64,000 nucleotides of DNA from positions 1,173,001-1,237,000 of the forward strand of contig NW_020825332.1 of assembly GCF_003286085.1 (NCBI RefSeq). Direction: 5' to 3'. Positions 1 to 14,849 of the stretch are shown here, piece by piece. The notes under the pieces were generated by a model. That model was not told the DNA's origin, did not search any database, and saw only the letters and a list, made by a program, of their open reading frames with translations. A program made the position numbers and the translations under genes. Source of the stretch: Drosophila persimilis. Lineage: Eukaryota; Arthropoda; Insecta; Diptera; Drosophilidae. Positions within the stretch are counted from its first letter, which is position 1, and each line of letters starts with the position of its first letter.

Positions 1-3000
1 CCCTACTCTGGAAGGGTATCAAAGGCAGGAGACGGGAGAGAGGATGAACGACAGGACTGTCAGAGAGTGCGCTAATTTCTAAACAAATTGCCAATTTTTG
101 CGCTCGACAGCAGCAGCAGCAACAGCGACAGAAAATGGCATTAAAACAATAAATTCGATTTTGTGAAAGCACAAAATCTCCAGCACCGCACCGCCGAAAA
201 ATACAGTTACAAAGAGCCCCTGCCACTCACCCATTCCCACTACCAAACTGACACGCTGCCAATAAATATACGGTATCTACTTTTTGTGTGGACTCCCGCT
301 CCCAATCCCAATCCCACTCCCACTCTCTTTCTGTCTTTGCTCTTGGGCTTTCTTCTTTTTTTGGGGTGCCGGCCCACTTAAGAGTAACACGAAATGCTCG
401 CCAGACACGCGAGGCTCCAATCCAAAGCAGAAGCGAAGACAGTAGAAAGAGAGAGAGATGGAGAGTGCAGGAAAAAGTAAAAGAGTGTAGGAGACCGACT
501 TCAGATTGTTTGTTGAAATTTTTGGAATGAAACAAAACGCAGGCAAAAGAAATTGTAAAGAAATTATCTGCGATCAAGCGAAGTTTTAATGCTCTTCTCG
601 CCCATAAAAATAAACTTAAGGAGGCAAAGCAAATGAGGAAAAGAGCCTAAAGAAAGAGAAAGAGAGAGAGAGAGCTTATCTGGTATTTATGGGAGGGAGA
701 AAATATGCTTCATAGACGAGGAGAGGCGCGGAAGAGAGAGAGAAAAAGAAAAGATGAAGTCAAAGGGGAGATTACAGTGGCGTAAACGGAGGGATCGGAT
801 TTGATTTCATTTGCTGAAATTTTCGTCCAAAATAAACGAAATTATATTTGAAATTCCCGATAGCCTTTCCCCATAGTCCATATGCCCCATTTGATTAGCA
901 TTCCCAGTAAAACTGTGCCACAGACAACAGTAAAATAACAGCCAAAACAGCAAAGGAAAAGCCATAAGAGGCGGAGAAAACGAGAAAAGCGGTCTGAGGA
1001 AAAACTTCCACTCTGAGTCTTAAAGCCAGGCACAAGGCACAGGTCGCTCCTTGGCTCCAAGGGATCCGTGGCTCTTCGTATTTCCCCATCACCATCATCA
1101 TCGTCGTCTTTGGCCTTTTGTCGGCTTTTGTTTTTAGCCAGAGGCGGCCGGCAAAAACTTTTCCAGTACATCTTGCGGAGGCGTGGCAAGCGGAAAAGGG
1201 GGTATGCCACAGAAGAAGAGGCGGGCAAGGGGTAGTGGCACACACAAATACAAGTGCCTGGCCACCGGCATAAATATGTCAAAAACACAACGCGCGGCGT
1301 GCTATAAACAAATTGTTTTGTTGTAGCCAAAAACGGGAGAAAAAAAATTGGAGGAAAGAAAAATTGGAAAATTGCAAAACGAAAATTGAAAAATTGAATG
1401 TGGAAATGGAATATTAAAAAGAGAGAGCCACGAGAGAACATCACCGCGCATAACAAAACAAGAAAGAAAGGGTAAATTCGGCAAACAAAGTATTGAATGC
1501 CCTTATTGGGATTGATAGTTTCTCTGGCAGATATTGGATATCAGATATCATATCTCTTCTTTTTATAGAAAAAAGAGTCTGTAAAGATAGTTTTAAATAA
1601 TGGAAAAACGGAGGATATTTCTGTTTTCAGTCCTCAAAGATGTTCTTTGCTTGCCCCCAAATCTCTGTTCAAAATCGCAATACCCTCTGCCAGGGTATCC
1701 CCAAAAACCGACTAAAATCACTTGAAAAATTTCTGTTGAAATATTCCTGAATCACTTGCCACAATTCGCCATTAAAAAAGTTCTTTGTTTTCCATTTAGC
1801 TCAGCATTTTCAAATGTTTTTGTGTGGTTTTTTTTGCCACCCGCAGAGCCAGCAAAGCGAAACGAGACGATGAGTGCTCATAATAGAAACTATAAGTCAT
1901 ATTTCCTAATTTCCCAATATTCCAATTCACCAAATGAGAAGCAGATATATTTGTGTACTGCGTGCACGGGTGGAATATCAAGAATCGATTGAGTTCATTG
2001 ATGAAGGTCAGAGTTTGTTCAATTTAACACTTCATTAAGTCTGAATGGGACTCAAGTGTTCCCTCCACTTTACCCATTTACCTCACGCATTTGAATCTTC
2101 TCAGTCGTAAATAAATTGAGTCATCAGCAGAAAGGGAAAAGGGAAACTGGAAAACTGGATAACCAGTTTCAGTTGTGTCCCTAGAAATATGCAGGGTGAA
2201 AAAAGCAGGACAAAGCCAGCATCAATTAGGCGAACTTTTTACGAGAACTGCAGAAGGGAAGAGAACAGAGTGTCGTGCCGAAAGAGCTGCCAAAAGTCGC
2301 CAAAGTTTTCGCCACAAGGAAAAAAATAGAAGGAAAGTTTCTCCAAGCCAAACCCATATGCAAAATAGGCAAAGCAAAGCTGTAGGAAGTGGGAATGCCC
2401 CGGCAATTGAAGATGAACTCTCCTCATAAATGTCCTCTTGTCATCATCGATTCAATGACTCGAGCTATTTAGCATATCACCCACCCGGAGACCTCAGACC
2501 TCAAAGTCCTAGACTCCTCTTAGATCCCTGACAGAAAGACGTTAAACTGTTGACAGATACTCGTCGCAGGAGGAGACTAACGGATTTAATTGGCTTGAAC
2601 TGTTGAACGGAGCATACCCCTGGGGCATCCAGGCAACAGCTGAAGTGGTAATCAATCAGAAATTCACCATTTCTTGGGGCTAAATCAAATGATTAATCAC
2701 GAAACGTGGGGCAGAACTGGAATACTTATTGTTTCAACCGAGAGCTCTTAGCTGGAGAAACAAATTTATCATTGTTAGATAATGGAATGCATGGTATTTG
2801 AATTTCGGATATTCTTTTCACAATTGGTTGGGTAAGCAGAAGATATGTATGTATGTATGTATACAGCTGCCAAGCATCAGTGGGAGTCGGCCATGCCTGG
2901 GAACTTGTATTTTCGTTCCGGCTGGAAAATGTCGCAACTGATGCCAGTTCTCATATGCCAAAACCCTTAAATAGCTCCCAAACAACAAAATCACTTATAA

Positions 3001-6000
3001 ATCAATGTCAGCAATCCGTTCTACAGCCACAGCCCCAGTCCCTCCATATTTGCACGGCTCTCCAGGTAAAAGGCAAGCAAACAACGAAATAAGAGCTTCG
3101 ATTCGATTCGGTTCGATTCTGGTTCGTTTCTGGTTCGTTTGTGGATCGTTTCTGGTTCGTGGTTCCATCTAATGTTCAATATCCCCACCAGTTCAATGGC
3201 AATTCATTATGTTAATGGCGCTAATGGTCTGGCAAATATTGTGCCAGCAAAAAGAACAACAGCAACAGCAGGATAAACTTTTTGTCAGCACAAACAAAAA
3301 AGACGAAGGTAATCGAAAAACACAACAAAAAATTGATAAGCGAAGCAAATTAATGAGGGGAGAACTGCCAATGCGACCTTCTCGCTGCTCGCTGCTTGCT
3401 GCTAGCTGCTCGCCCTCCAGCCCCTCCAGGCGGCGACATGTGTAAATGGAGTGGAGATAGGAATACTTTATGAGCGAATCGGGAAGCTATATTGAATAGA
3501 AGGTGAGGCAGTGCTCTTCTATTCGGCACACAAATCTTTTCTGTTTCGGTTGCTGTTCAGAACTTTACTTCGGCGAGCCGAGGAAGAACGCAGAGCCCTG
3601 CCCTTTACTTAATGTACATGGGGGTACCTTGATTGGGAAGCCTAGCGAGTCAGAGAGGAGCGGGAGTGGGAGTGATTCTCATGCATATTCATTCATTAAG
3701 CGGGCAACAACACAGAACAGCTGCTAGCATTTTGCATTAATCCTCTCATCTCTCACTCGCTTGCCATTCCCATTCCCACGCCAGGTATTTACGGTAAATA
3801 TAGTTGGCCTCTCACGCTCACACCCTCGCGTACAAGCCCCACTCCCTGCTTCTCCTTATGCATTTGTATATTTTTAGAAGCAGAGAAACATTAATGCTGC
3901 CATGTGTTTTTCCGCCGCTCTTCTGCTCTTCACTGCCAAGGTGTGTACTCTATAAGGTGTTGCAGTCTCGAGCTCTATGCTCACGTATGCATTTGCATGC
4001 TCTAGTGCCATCGCGATCTGCCTTCTGCTCCAAGTGTCTGCTCCCTCGTACTGGCTCACCCTCTATTTAATGTGCCTTGTTTTTGTTGGCTTTTTGGTCT
4101 CTGCTGTTTTTTGTTTACGCATCATCATCTTTTGGTATTTTGTATACTGTTTGCATTTCATTTGACGCGTTGAGGTGTTTTTCGAAAGGAAATTTGCATT
4201 GGAAACGAATTCATTAGCAAATAGAAGAGGGTGGGGCGAGATAAATAAGTGGTGCGTGTGTGGGTGTGATACAGATAGAGAAATGCGCCTTCCAACAAAA
4301 ATTCGGACCCTGACAGTGAACATGAGCAAACATGCACAAACGTGAGCCCTGAAAGCTTTTCGTTAGCCCACGGGGAGAGAAGGAAAGATAAGCAGAACAA
4401 CTGTTCATTCAACTCGTTTTTAATGCAGAGGCGATTAGTCGACTCGGGGATACCCTGACATTAGAGTGTTTACAGTAGAGATTTCCCAGTGCAGTACATA
4501 AATGGCCCAAAGGCCAATCTATGAATAACCCTAGTCCATCAAAAACAAAAACAAAAAGAGATAGAAAAAATATAGAAAGAGATATGTACTAAATAACATT
4601 CATAATTGATGCGAGCTGCAAAGAACACTGGCATCCCGGCAGCTGGGCACAAGGAGCCGAAATTTGTTTAGCCCATAAATGTCCTAAGACAAAAATCCAA
4701 CAAAGAGCCGAAAATCGAAACACACAAAACCCAAAAGCCAAAAATGCCAGACAGAACAAACACTCAAACTCGTACTCGTACGAGCACTTGTCGGATGAAA
4801 TATGAGACCAGAATATGGCATGGCAGATATATTGAGGGCAATAGAGCCGAAAATGGAGAGCATCCCAATAAAACTCAAGCAAAACCGGCAATGGCGAGGC
4901 TCCCAGAGGGCAGAGGTAAATTCTGGTAGCAACATCAGATTTATTTTGAAACAGAAGAAGCCGTTTACGGGAGTAAAAAGCATCGGACGGACTTTAAGGC
5001 AGCTAAATGGGTAAACAAAATGACAAAATGACTTACTAATTTGTGACATGATCCAAGTTAACCAAACCAAGCGGAGAAATGCCAACATCCGCTGCCCTAC
5101 CTTAACCAGATGCTATCTCTGGCTTCCTTTTTCACTGCCCACCCCTTCATTCTCCCCTGTTTATGGCCCTGGTGGTCCATAGCCTTCATTGTTGTTCATG
5201 TGCTTTGAAACAACAGCCCAGGAGAAGTGATCAACTATCAAATACTCAGTACTCTTTTCAATGCTTCTTCCCCTCCAATGGATTTTACTTGTGTTAAAGA
5301 AAGTATTCCGGAAACCATTTTCAAAGTAACTATGCTCTATATTCGACTTAAGATTTTATTAAGTTTGAGATGATTTAAGACTTAGGGCGCTCCACCGCAT
5401 TTCCATCAGGCTGTCATAGCTCTCCCTTCCACTTGGGTTGCTGGGTACATCCCTTAGCCCTTTCTCTTCTCTTCTCTTACTCTCTTCTGCTCTGTTTTGT
5501 TCGCTTGCCTTCTTTACTAGCTGTTGTTCCGTTTGCCGTTGGTTTTTTGTTTATTTTAAGTCCATTATCCGTTACTCTTTATCCCTTCTCCCTTGTGCGT
5601 TACGTTGCGTTGCGTTGCCAGTATACCCGTGTACTTCCCATCTACCTCCAGTGCCCCCAGTGCCTCCTTGTGGCTTGTAGCTCTTAGCCCCCTTGGCTCC
5701 TAGCTTCCAGGCCAATACGACTTGGTGACGTTAGCCCTCTCTGATCCCTCAGATATTTCCATGCCCTTTTGCATATTTACTATGTAGTTCACTCAGAGTC
5801 ATCTCTGACCCGGCTCCTGCTTAACCCCTTGCATTGTTTGTGTCTTGCTTGCAATTTCATTAGACGCCCCTTGCCACATCATACCATCCGTTTTTTGGGG
5901 CATCCTGGTGTCCATCTGATGCTCTCCGAGAGAGGGGCTGCTCACCGAGACACTGGGCAATGTCAAGTGCTGATTTGGCAGACGGCCAGGCCACGCCAGG

Positions 6001-8823
6001 ACGAGACCTTTGCCTTCAATGTCCTGGCCTGGCCTGGCCCTCACATGTGGCAAGGTTGCCCTCTAAACATTGATTTTGATGAGCTTTGTGGCCCATAAAA
6101 CTACACACGCCAGCTGTCACTTGTAGGCCACTGAATGGGGAAATCTGTGAAATAACAGAATCTTAAATGGAGTTGATTCCAAGAAGCAAAGTGTGGTGCA
6201 TAAATAGGGTTTTCAAAGGGGTAGCAGCTCCATAAAAGGTTTCTTTGCAAACATAGGACTTTATTACAGATCAGTTATGCACCACGGAATGGCTATAGGA
6301 ATCAAAACTAACACGTGAATCCACTAAAATCAATTCCATCCAACTATAATGATTGACTGATTGAAGCATTAAGCCTATTAAATTAGGACTTAATTGAGAA
6401 TTCATTTCTGCAAAATTGTCTAAAACACTGTCTATATCGAAAATCAAATCAAATATGTTGCCTACTTTTAGGGAGGTTCCTCTCTTAAGACTTTCTTGAA
6501 GACCATTCAAGAGACCATATTCCATTTTATATTCATAGTCTCCTTTCATTAAGGAAGTATAGACTCCGCCTATCTAGGAAACCCTCAAGAATTTCCATTT
6601 TCCACTTAGTTTTCAACAGCTTTTCAAGTACTTTGCCACTTGATCTCCCTGGCTTGCATTGTTTTTAGGCACTCAATGATTTTAAATATTCTTTTCCTTT
6701 CGTTTTTTTCCAGTTCACTAAATTGCCGCGCACAGACAGATACTCGCACACACACATACACTCGAAGAGAATTGCATTTGAAGCGAAAAGTCGAAAATTT
6801 CGATGCGAATTTCGTTTTGAATGCATTTTGTCGATGCTCGATGTCGATGTCGGACAGCACATAAAGCACGAAGTTTATGATTGTTTATATGTATGCACAT
6901 ATGGGTGTAGATATATGTTTGTATATATATCTACAGATACTTGTACAGATATGCAGATACTTGGGCATATATTTGTTGATATATATACTGATTTTTCGTT
7001 GTGTATTTGTGCAAAATATTTTCATGGACAATCGCCGAGTAAACAGAAAATCATTTTCAGTTTTCAGTTCATTGTTCGGAAAATGCTGTGCTCTTTTCTG
7101 TTTAAATTGGCAACCGGAAAAGCCGCAGCGAAATAATTGTTATACTCGCAACATCAGAAGGGAAGGGAAAGGTGGCGGGGAAAGTCCCTCGATTGCCCCC
7201 TTCTCTCACCCGGTGGCTGTGCAGTGGCCCATAAAGAAGAGTAGTACTATACTCGTTTTTGAGACAAAAGTAAAGTAATTGAGTTGAACTTGAATTCTTT
7301 CCCTTTTCGAGCGAGGCAACAAAGTACGGTATGTCACGGGGTTCAAGGACTCCTCCCCCTTCTGAGAGTCAGTATCTAGGTGGTTCCATCTCATGTGTCA
7401 AAGGGATGGCCCAGAGAATTAAGCCAGATCCAGAACCAGAACGCTCTCGGATTAGAAAAATGAAAGGCATCATCAGCAGCAGAAGCAGCAACAGCAGCAG
7501 ACATATTGAACCTAGTGCTTACCCTCTGTAAGGAGTGGGAGGCGGATTCTGGTCCTGTTCGTAGAAGTTTCCATTGAATGCGTGCGTGGACTGCAAACAA
7601 AAGAGGATTCCACTAATCAGGACTCCAGAAAGATAGTTCGGGGCAGAGCAGAGACAGCAGAGACGGCCACTGGGCAGTAAGCAGTCAGCGGGAGAGCAGA
7701 GCCAAGGAAAACAATTCCATGAATAAATTAACACGCTCAACAGCTGATTGGATTTGGCTTTTAAAGGATCAAAATACGATATATGTATTCCCAGTTCCCA
7801 GTACGCATATTCAATTACTAATTAAAGATGCCCCTCAGATATATACAGCATCTGTGGATACATTTGAATAGATAAATATTTGGATAAATGTCTGGCAATA
7901 AGATTGAATAGTAAGCAGAGATTGGTATACCCTTTTGATAGCTCGAGAGATGTAGTATAGGAACTAATTCCAGACAAATTCTCTTTAAATGTTCCATCAG
8001 AGAAGGGTAACAAACATGGGATATGGGTTTGACCTGACAAAGTGCCTTCCGCACTTAGCATACCCCTTAGAGAGGGTATTCTCAATGCTGGACATGGATA
8101 TCTAATGAATTGATGCCGGAGTAAATATGCTCAAAGCATTGCCTTAATGACATTCTGGCTAATTAGTAACGTGTTCACACAAATTAGGCATAGATTAGAT
8201 GGAATACCAGTCGATAGAGAATGTCAAAGGTACACACCAACAGCGACGTGTTATAGACAGACACAAAGACACAAACATACAAAGCGGAAGATTCATATTC
8301 CAACAGCAATTCAATTTCACTTAAATTGAGAAATGTAAACTCACTTTCCGGCCCAAAAACTTTTGCTCCACAAAAAGGACCTTCTTGGAAATTTACCCAA
8401 GACTTGTACAACTTATTTTTTGTTGACCTAAACTAAATTATATTTTAATTTGCCTTTGAGCCATTAAATTTCTAAAAATATGCGTTCATCCACAGACCGA
8501 AAGTACAATTATAAACTACCTGTAATCCAGAAAGTTTTGTTCCGATCTTGGGAAACTTTTTGCGGCCATCTTTTGGCATTTAGTTGCCCAAAAGTTTTTC
8601 TTAGTAAAACAGAATTTATGGAACCTGACTCTTCGCCGTGAGGTTGAGAGTAGACCATGAGGTCCATAAGCCTGATGAGCCAGCATAAATCCCCTTTTAA
8701 TACCAGGCACCAGCGAACAGGACCAAGCACAGGCAGAGCAGAGCCTATGAGCCACAAAAGTCATGCGGAATAGGAAGTACAACCTACAACAGGAAGAGGC
8801 ACAAACTCCAGGAGAAAGCCCAT

Positions 8824-8844
8824 CTCTCTCTCTCTCTCTCTCTC
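8824..8844. repeat. (CT)n microsatellite
   Basis: Uninterrupted CT dinucleotide tract, read directly from the sequence. On the minus strand it is a GA tract. Confidence 0.9.
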
Positions 8845-9206
8845 ACGAATGCTTCATAAACTTTTGTGTTTAACTAATTGCTGGGCTCGCACCACACACC
8901 ACACCACACCGCAGCACTCTCCACTACCACAGGAGTATCCCTGTTTTCCTGTATTCCTGTAGCATGTGGAAACGCATGCAATTTTCATGCTCTGATACTA
9001 ACCACACGAATGAGCACTGGAATGAGCGCTGTAGCGGGGTGGTGGTGCTGTGTGTTACTGCCAAACAAATTTACTATCTCATTACGTATACTTAATAATT
9101 CACAAAAATTCATATATTACGCATACGCCACGTAGCAAAGCGTAGCGTTGCGGAAATGTAAATTAACCAAAAGCCAACAGTGCACTGCACTCTGCCCTCC
9201 CCTTCG

Positions 9207-9230
9207 TCTCTCTCTCTCTCTCTCTCTCTC
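9207..9230. repeat. (CT)n microsatellite
   Basis: Uninterrupted CT tract about 0.4 kb from the similar tract at 8824. Confidence 0.9.
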
Positions 9231-12200
9231 ACTGACAGCAGAACCACAGGGGGTGGGGGCGTGTTTAGAAGGGGATAAAAGCAGAGGAAAAAAAAGGGAG
9301 GAATAAACTAAAATTAACGTAGAAAGAGAAGTCAAATGGAGTGCAGGAAAAGCTTCAGTGGCTTTTTGTGTAGTGGTGGAGCCTTTCCACCCCACTCCAT
9401 TGCCAGCCCACTATAGCCTCTCCCCTTTGGACAGAGATGTCTAATATGATTAAATAATTAAGTTATTCCTTCGGATTTTTATGAATGAAATACATTTTTT
9501 AATAGTAAATGAGCCTTTGGTACTCCAGCCCCCAAAGAGCACCCTACTTTATGTTTTCTCAATAACAATAGAAACAAGAAAAGGAGATTCTTCTGATACA
9601 CTTTTCGATTATTCAGTCAATGCGCTATGAAGATATGTATGTATATATGAAACTATAAAGGTTATTCTGGCACATATGAACAGACAGACAGGACGAATCC
9701 ACAGACATCCTATCGACATATTTCGTGTACTTAGTTTTCCTCTATCCGAATCGTTCTACCCTCTGGTATGGAAAGTATGGAAAATGAGAGTTTACTTTTG
9801 TTAATTTGTACATACCTGCGCGTGGGACGGGAAGGAATACTACTTGAAGGAATACTAAAAACTGATTGGTGTTTTCTTAGGAAAATTGTAGCTCCTTCTT
9901 TTCTCAGGCTTTTCTCAGGCTTTTTCCACCTTCTTGTCTCTCACTTTTCTCTCTACGAGTTCGGTCTTTCTTTCTCTCTGAGTACAATGTTTGTTGTCGT
10001 CGCTTTGTTGCTCTTCTGCTGATGATAATTTATTTGATAATTTCGTATGCATTAAAGAACAACATCTGAGGAATGTTTTCACGGTGTTTTGTGTTCGTTG
10101 TCGTTTTTCTTTTGTTTTCCCTTATGAACTTTTGAACTTTAAACGTTTTCTTTTGCTTTTGCTTTTCTTTTCTTCCTTTTCTTTTTTTCCCGTTGCATGC
10201 CAAATGAAATCCCCGTTTAAGGGAGAAATATTTTAAATAATTATTGTAAATTTTATTTTTTACATCGCCAGTCGCTGACTCTGCCTCTGCCTTTCCTCCT
10301 TCTGCTTCTGCTCCTTCGAATCCCTTTCACTGGCATTTTATTTTCTTTATAAAGGAAAAGGTCCTGGCAAATAAACTGTGTAAAAACTTTCTTTTTCCAC
10401 ACACACACACACACGAACAGTGGCAAAGGGAAAATTCAAATTAAACACAGATTTGTTGTTGTCCCGCCCTCGTTGCTCCGAGTCAGATTTTCAGTTGGTT
10501 GACGGTTCCCTTTTTTTATGCAGAAGGGTCTTTAAAACGTGATAGCCACAAAAACCAAAAACACAAAAAAGGAACGGGGAAAAGGAAAAGCATCTGACAA
10601 AGTTTCGTGGTGGAAAATGGAAAATGGGTATATGACTGAAGTGTTACGAAGCGGAAGAAGACTTTAGAAACTGGAAAGAACTTCCATAGGTATAGTAACA
10701 GCAATGTCTCACAGATAATTTCAATAAAATCTGGTTCAGAACATTCAAAATGAATGCTAGAATCCATATAGACCTTCATTTGATTTGTAGTCCTATAAAT
10801 ATTGGAAATAAATGCACATTTCTTCAATGAAAAATGGTAAATACTAGTCTTGGCCATACAATTTTTCTTAAAACATTGAATTTATATTGATGGTTCGATA
10901 TGTGTAATACTTTTGGAATGATTAACAAAAGCATAAACAAAAGATCACCTCTGATTCATTCATACAATTTTTCTTGTATTCATTGGAGGCTCTTCAATGA
11001 TTTTTTCATAGGTTTTTATGGGCATCAATTAAATGCGGAATGCAACCAATAATTTGCGCTGTTTTCATGAAATAAGCAGAAACATTCCCCTGATAGATGA
11101 TAGAAGAAATTCCACTTACACGTGGCGTATACGCAATAAGAAAAAAAGGAAATTTGAAAAGCGGTTTCCAGTAATTGGCGAATGGCAATGGGGCGCTGCA
11201 AATCAAAGCTGCAAACAAATCAAATTAATTTGTTGCTTTTATTACTTTGACCCACTGAAAAAGGTTAGGGGGGGGGGGGGGTAGAATGGAGGACAGGATA
11301 TACGGAAGGATACTAAGGACAGAGCGTGTCAAGACTGACACCAAATGCTTGCCAATTTGCATACAAAATGGGCGGCAAATTGGCAAAACAAAACAGAAAT
11401 TGCTCTGCCATTCCATAGGTGGAGTGGAGTCGAATAGGAATTGTATCACATAAAAAACAAGAAGCAAACAAAATGATTGAGAGCCATAAGCACACGCCAT
11501 CGAGTCATCAATAGGACCTGCCCTATGCCACATGCCCACTGCCTCCTACCCTGCCCTGCCCTGCCCCGCCCTGATGTATCCTTCCTGAAATCCATGCTCC
11601 CAATCCTCGCAGGTCCTGTCCGCCTCCACCTCCACCTCTGCCTCTGCCTGCCCTCCATCAACTGAAATCCCAATCAGTCAACGGCTTTGAAGCACAAATC
11701 AGCGCCCAGCGAAAGTCAAATTAGAAAAACAGAAGAATACTCGTAATAAAAGCGAAAACAAAATCAAATACCAAAAGAAAATCCTGTGGATGAGCTCACC
11801 GACAGGAGTATACTCTCCTTTTCGAAGGAGACGAAGGATCTCTTTCAATTAGAAGACATATGTATATGATAAAACAATCTTTCTGCTGGCCGCAATATTT
11901 ATTCTTTTATGTTGATTTGTAGTCAATAGCTAGATAATATCTTTATACGTGACTCTACCAAAATAAAGCTTCATATCTTTAAATCTACGAATTCCACAAA
12001 ATTTTCTCAAGTTTCAGGTAAGAAAATATTTGCATTTTTGTGTCTATTGCAGAAGCATCAAATCTAGCTTTAATAGCGGCCAAAATCTATGGAAACGGAT
12101 CTGTGTATTCTAGGATCTTTATACTTTAGAGTGCGACAACCTCTTATCCCTTTTCATGTTTTCAATAAAGGGAGTGGGTCCTTTATTGAACCTACCCTAT

Positions 12201-12810
12201 CAAATACCCTTTCGATTACCGGCTATAGGAAACAAAACAAAAAATAATTCTCGGGTAAATGAAGCGCAAAATTAGAAAATAATAAAAACATAAGAGTGAA
12301 AAAAAAGAGATACAACGGAATATATACATATGTACATATGTATCTATAGAAAATACATTGAAATAATAAGAATACTACTAACAAAAACAGATACACGCTA
12401 TTATAGATATAGATATACATATGTATACTCGAAGGAGGTTATAAAGCCTTTGCTGATGATTATGTTGCTGCCACTGCCACTGCCACTGAGGCCACACCAC
12501 TGTTGCTGCTCGCCGCTGCTGCCACTTGAGCCGGAAGCGTGTTCGGCGCTGAGGCGCAGGAACAACAATGAATCAGGGATTCAAGGATGCAGCCCCGTGA
12601 AGACAGCCAAGCGGCAAAGATAAACCCGCATTGAAATCGCCAAATGAATGAGAGAATATCAGAGAGACAGAGAGAGACAGGGAGAAAGGGAAGGGGGTAC
12701 CTTCCATTTTGCCATTGTTATTACTGCTGTAATACGCTTTTGCGGGAGGAGATTACAATGTCTGATTACTTTGTTATTAATAAACACAAAAAGCGTGCCA
12801 AACACACGAA

Positions 12811-12840
12811 TACACACACACACACCATACACACACATAC
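12811..12840. repeat. (AC)n microsatellite, interrupted
   Basis: AC dinucleotide tract with one short interruption. Confidence 0.85.
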
Positions 12841-14582
12841 ACGGCCATATAGACACATAATTCTTACAGAGATGAGCATAAGGTATCGACAAGGCCGGTA
12901 CCCATCAATACGTGGAATGCAATGGTAGACAGAGTAAGAAAAATGAGTGAAGTAAAGAGGAAAATTACTCTTAAGTTCCATTAAATTCCAATTAATAGAC
13001 CGAAATGGAACCCTCTATGAAAGTGACTTGAGAGATCCTTGGAAATGGATTGAAATGGTTTTAAAATGGTTTAAAATCATTCATAAAAACTACCACGAGC
13101 TGTAGATCTGCGGGTCTTTGAGCTTCTTTTTTTCTCTAAAATATTCGAAAAGAAAACATATCAGAATATCAAAAATAATCACTTAAGATTCATTCGGGAG
13201 GTTTGCTTTTTAAAAGAGATACATAGATGCACACCCATTAGTGATACCTAATTCTAGTATACCTCTGTCGTAACCAATTCTATGCCGCGAACAATGAAAT
13301 TCCCCGTTTATTAAATGTCCCCCGATGAAACCCTGCAACCACCCAACCCAACCACTGACTCTTTCGCCCATCCTGCCACTGGCGTCCCCCTGCCACCGGC
13401 AGAGTTCACTCCGCAACGCGTTTATTTTATCATTTTTGTGCTTTGTTAGTGAAAACGTTTTATTAATAAACTTTTGTGTTCTGTTCTGTTCTGTTGTGGG
13501 CCGCCGACAACAAAGTGACAAAACGCCAGAGCAACAGAGCAACAAATGCCAAACAGCAGCCTAGAGAGTTTTTCCCTTTGAGGGGGGAAAACTGAAAATG
13601 CAGTTGATTTTGCATATGTGTGTGAATAAAGAATGGAAATCCCATGGAATTTGCTAAGTCAACATTTTGTTGTCTTTTGGTTTGAAAAAGGGGGAATGAC
13701 AGTTGCAAAATACTCGTACACGAAGCAACGACACAGATTTTATTTTCGTTGTTCAACAAATATGTATACAAATATGCTGCCAAATTAATTTAATTTTAAT
13801 TGTTAAAATGTAAGACACATGAGAGGCTGAAGAGCAGGCTGTTTTTGTGGCTAAATCGAGTGTGTACAATTTTTTGTTTGTTGATGCTTTCTTTTTGCCC
13901 TCCTTCATAAATCGTTTATTGGCTAACAGTTGTTGATGGCCACGTTTTATCAATTTGCTGCCCAATTTTAATGCGCTTTTAATTCATATTTAATTTTGAT
14001 TTATTCGAGTGGTTACCTCTCGAAGGCAAGAGCCTCTATTGCTTACATATATAAGACTTTAGGAGTTGTTATGAGTCTTTTTTGCGGACCGGGGGAGGGG
14101 TAGTTACATGCTTTATGGTAATTTTGATTTATATTTTCGTGAGATTTATGGTTGTTTCATTTTTGGTGGGGGGGGGGTAAAATATTAAAGGTTAGTCTCC
14201 AACTTTGTTTTAGTAGTCCACTTTAGTCGTGTTTTTTTTATAAATGTTGTATAAAATAAGTAATCTCTGATTCCACGCAATTATTAATTAATTCATTAAT
14301 TCAATCGTTCATAAATTTGTAAGCGTTGAAAGCTTAAATTTTTTGAATTTGTTATTATTTTTGTAATAATATCTTTTTTTTTTAATCTCTTAGATTTTTG
14401 TAGTTAACTTTTCCGTTTTTACATCAATTGTTTATAGTTTCCGGAACAATCTAAGAACTGTTTAAGATCTAACATAATTAATGTCACTATTCTATTATTT
14501 AAGTAAAAGCTCTAATCCTTTTTATTAAAACTTTAATTCTGTACCGATTTTCGCGATCACATTTTCAATTTCTGATGCTCAC

Positions 14583-14815
14583 CTTTGGAATACTTTCACT
14601 TGCTTTATCACTAGGTTTTCACGACCAAAAAAAATCCATAGATGAAGATAAATCCTCTCCGGGCATTATTTGCTGCCCTTCTGCATCCGATTGTTCACTG
14701 TTGCTCCTCGGCCGAGGAATATCTCTATCGCACCCGCCGCCTAATCGTACTGTAACATTTTCCGCTGAAGTTCTTTCGGTTTCTGTTTCGCTTTCGGCAA
14801 TATTAAACCCGCAAC
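14583..14815 (-). other. Candidate non-coding first exon
   Basis: The stretch between the TATA-predicted start (about 14815) and the donor CAAAG|GTGAGC (donor G at 14582, minus strand) looks like an untranslated leader. An open frame runs through it, but it begins at GTG, and the first ATG in the exon gives only a five-codon peptide. I cannot assign it to a known gene. Confidence 0.3.
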
Positions 14816-14842
14816 TAACAAGAGTTTTCCTCGGCACTCGGC

Positions 14843-14849
14843 TTATATA
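14843..14849 (-). promoter_or_regulatory. Candidate TATA box of an unidentified minus-strand transcript
   Basis: Read on the minus strand, TATATAA lies about 30 bp upstream of sequence resembling a Drosophila 5' UTR (rich in GAAA and CGAAA, no long frame from an ATG). A good splice donor follows about 230 bp further on, at 14583/14582. No coding exon for it is recognisable to the left, so any gene would have to continue beyond the window start. The spacing is seen; promoter function is inferred. Confidence 0.35.

Larger units (their letters stand above)
1..14582. other. Long non-coding stretch (intergenic or large intron), no supported gene
   Basis: I find no reading frame here with coding character, family motifs or splice-linked exons on either strand. 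The longer open frames are low-complexity shadows of Ser/Arg/Leu-rich or CT-rich DNA. The stretch holds GA/CT tracts (about 661-676, 8824-8844, 9207-9230), CA/AC tracts (about 10398-10413, 12811-12840), a poly-G run (11268-11281) and a short imperfect array of GGTTCGTTTC-like units (about 3106-3160). A candidate minus-strand first exon ends at 14583, so the whole stretch could be its intron. That is inference. Confidence 0.5.

Noticed and set aside
842-1456. 204-codon minus-strand frame
   Set aside because: Composition is Phe/Leu/Cys-rich from T-rich DNA, with no domain or splice context. Other frames in the same place are equally open.
3106-3160. GGTTCGATTC-like sequence resembling a tRNA B box
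   Set aside because: Part of a degenerate simple repeat. No A box, cloverleaf or terminator fits.
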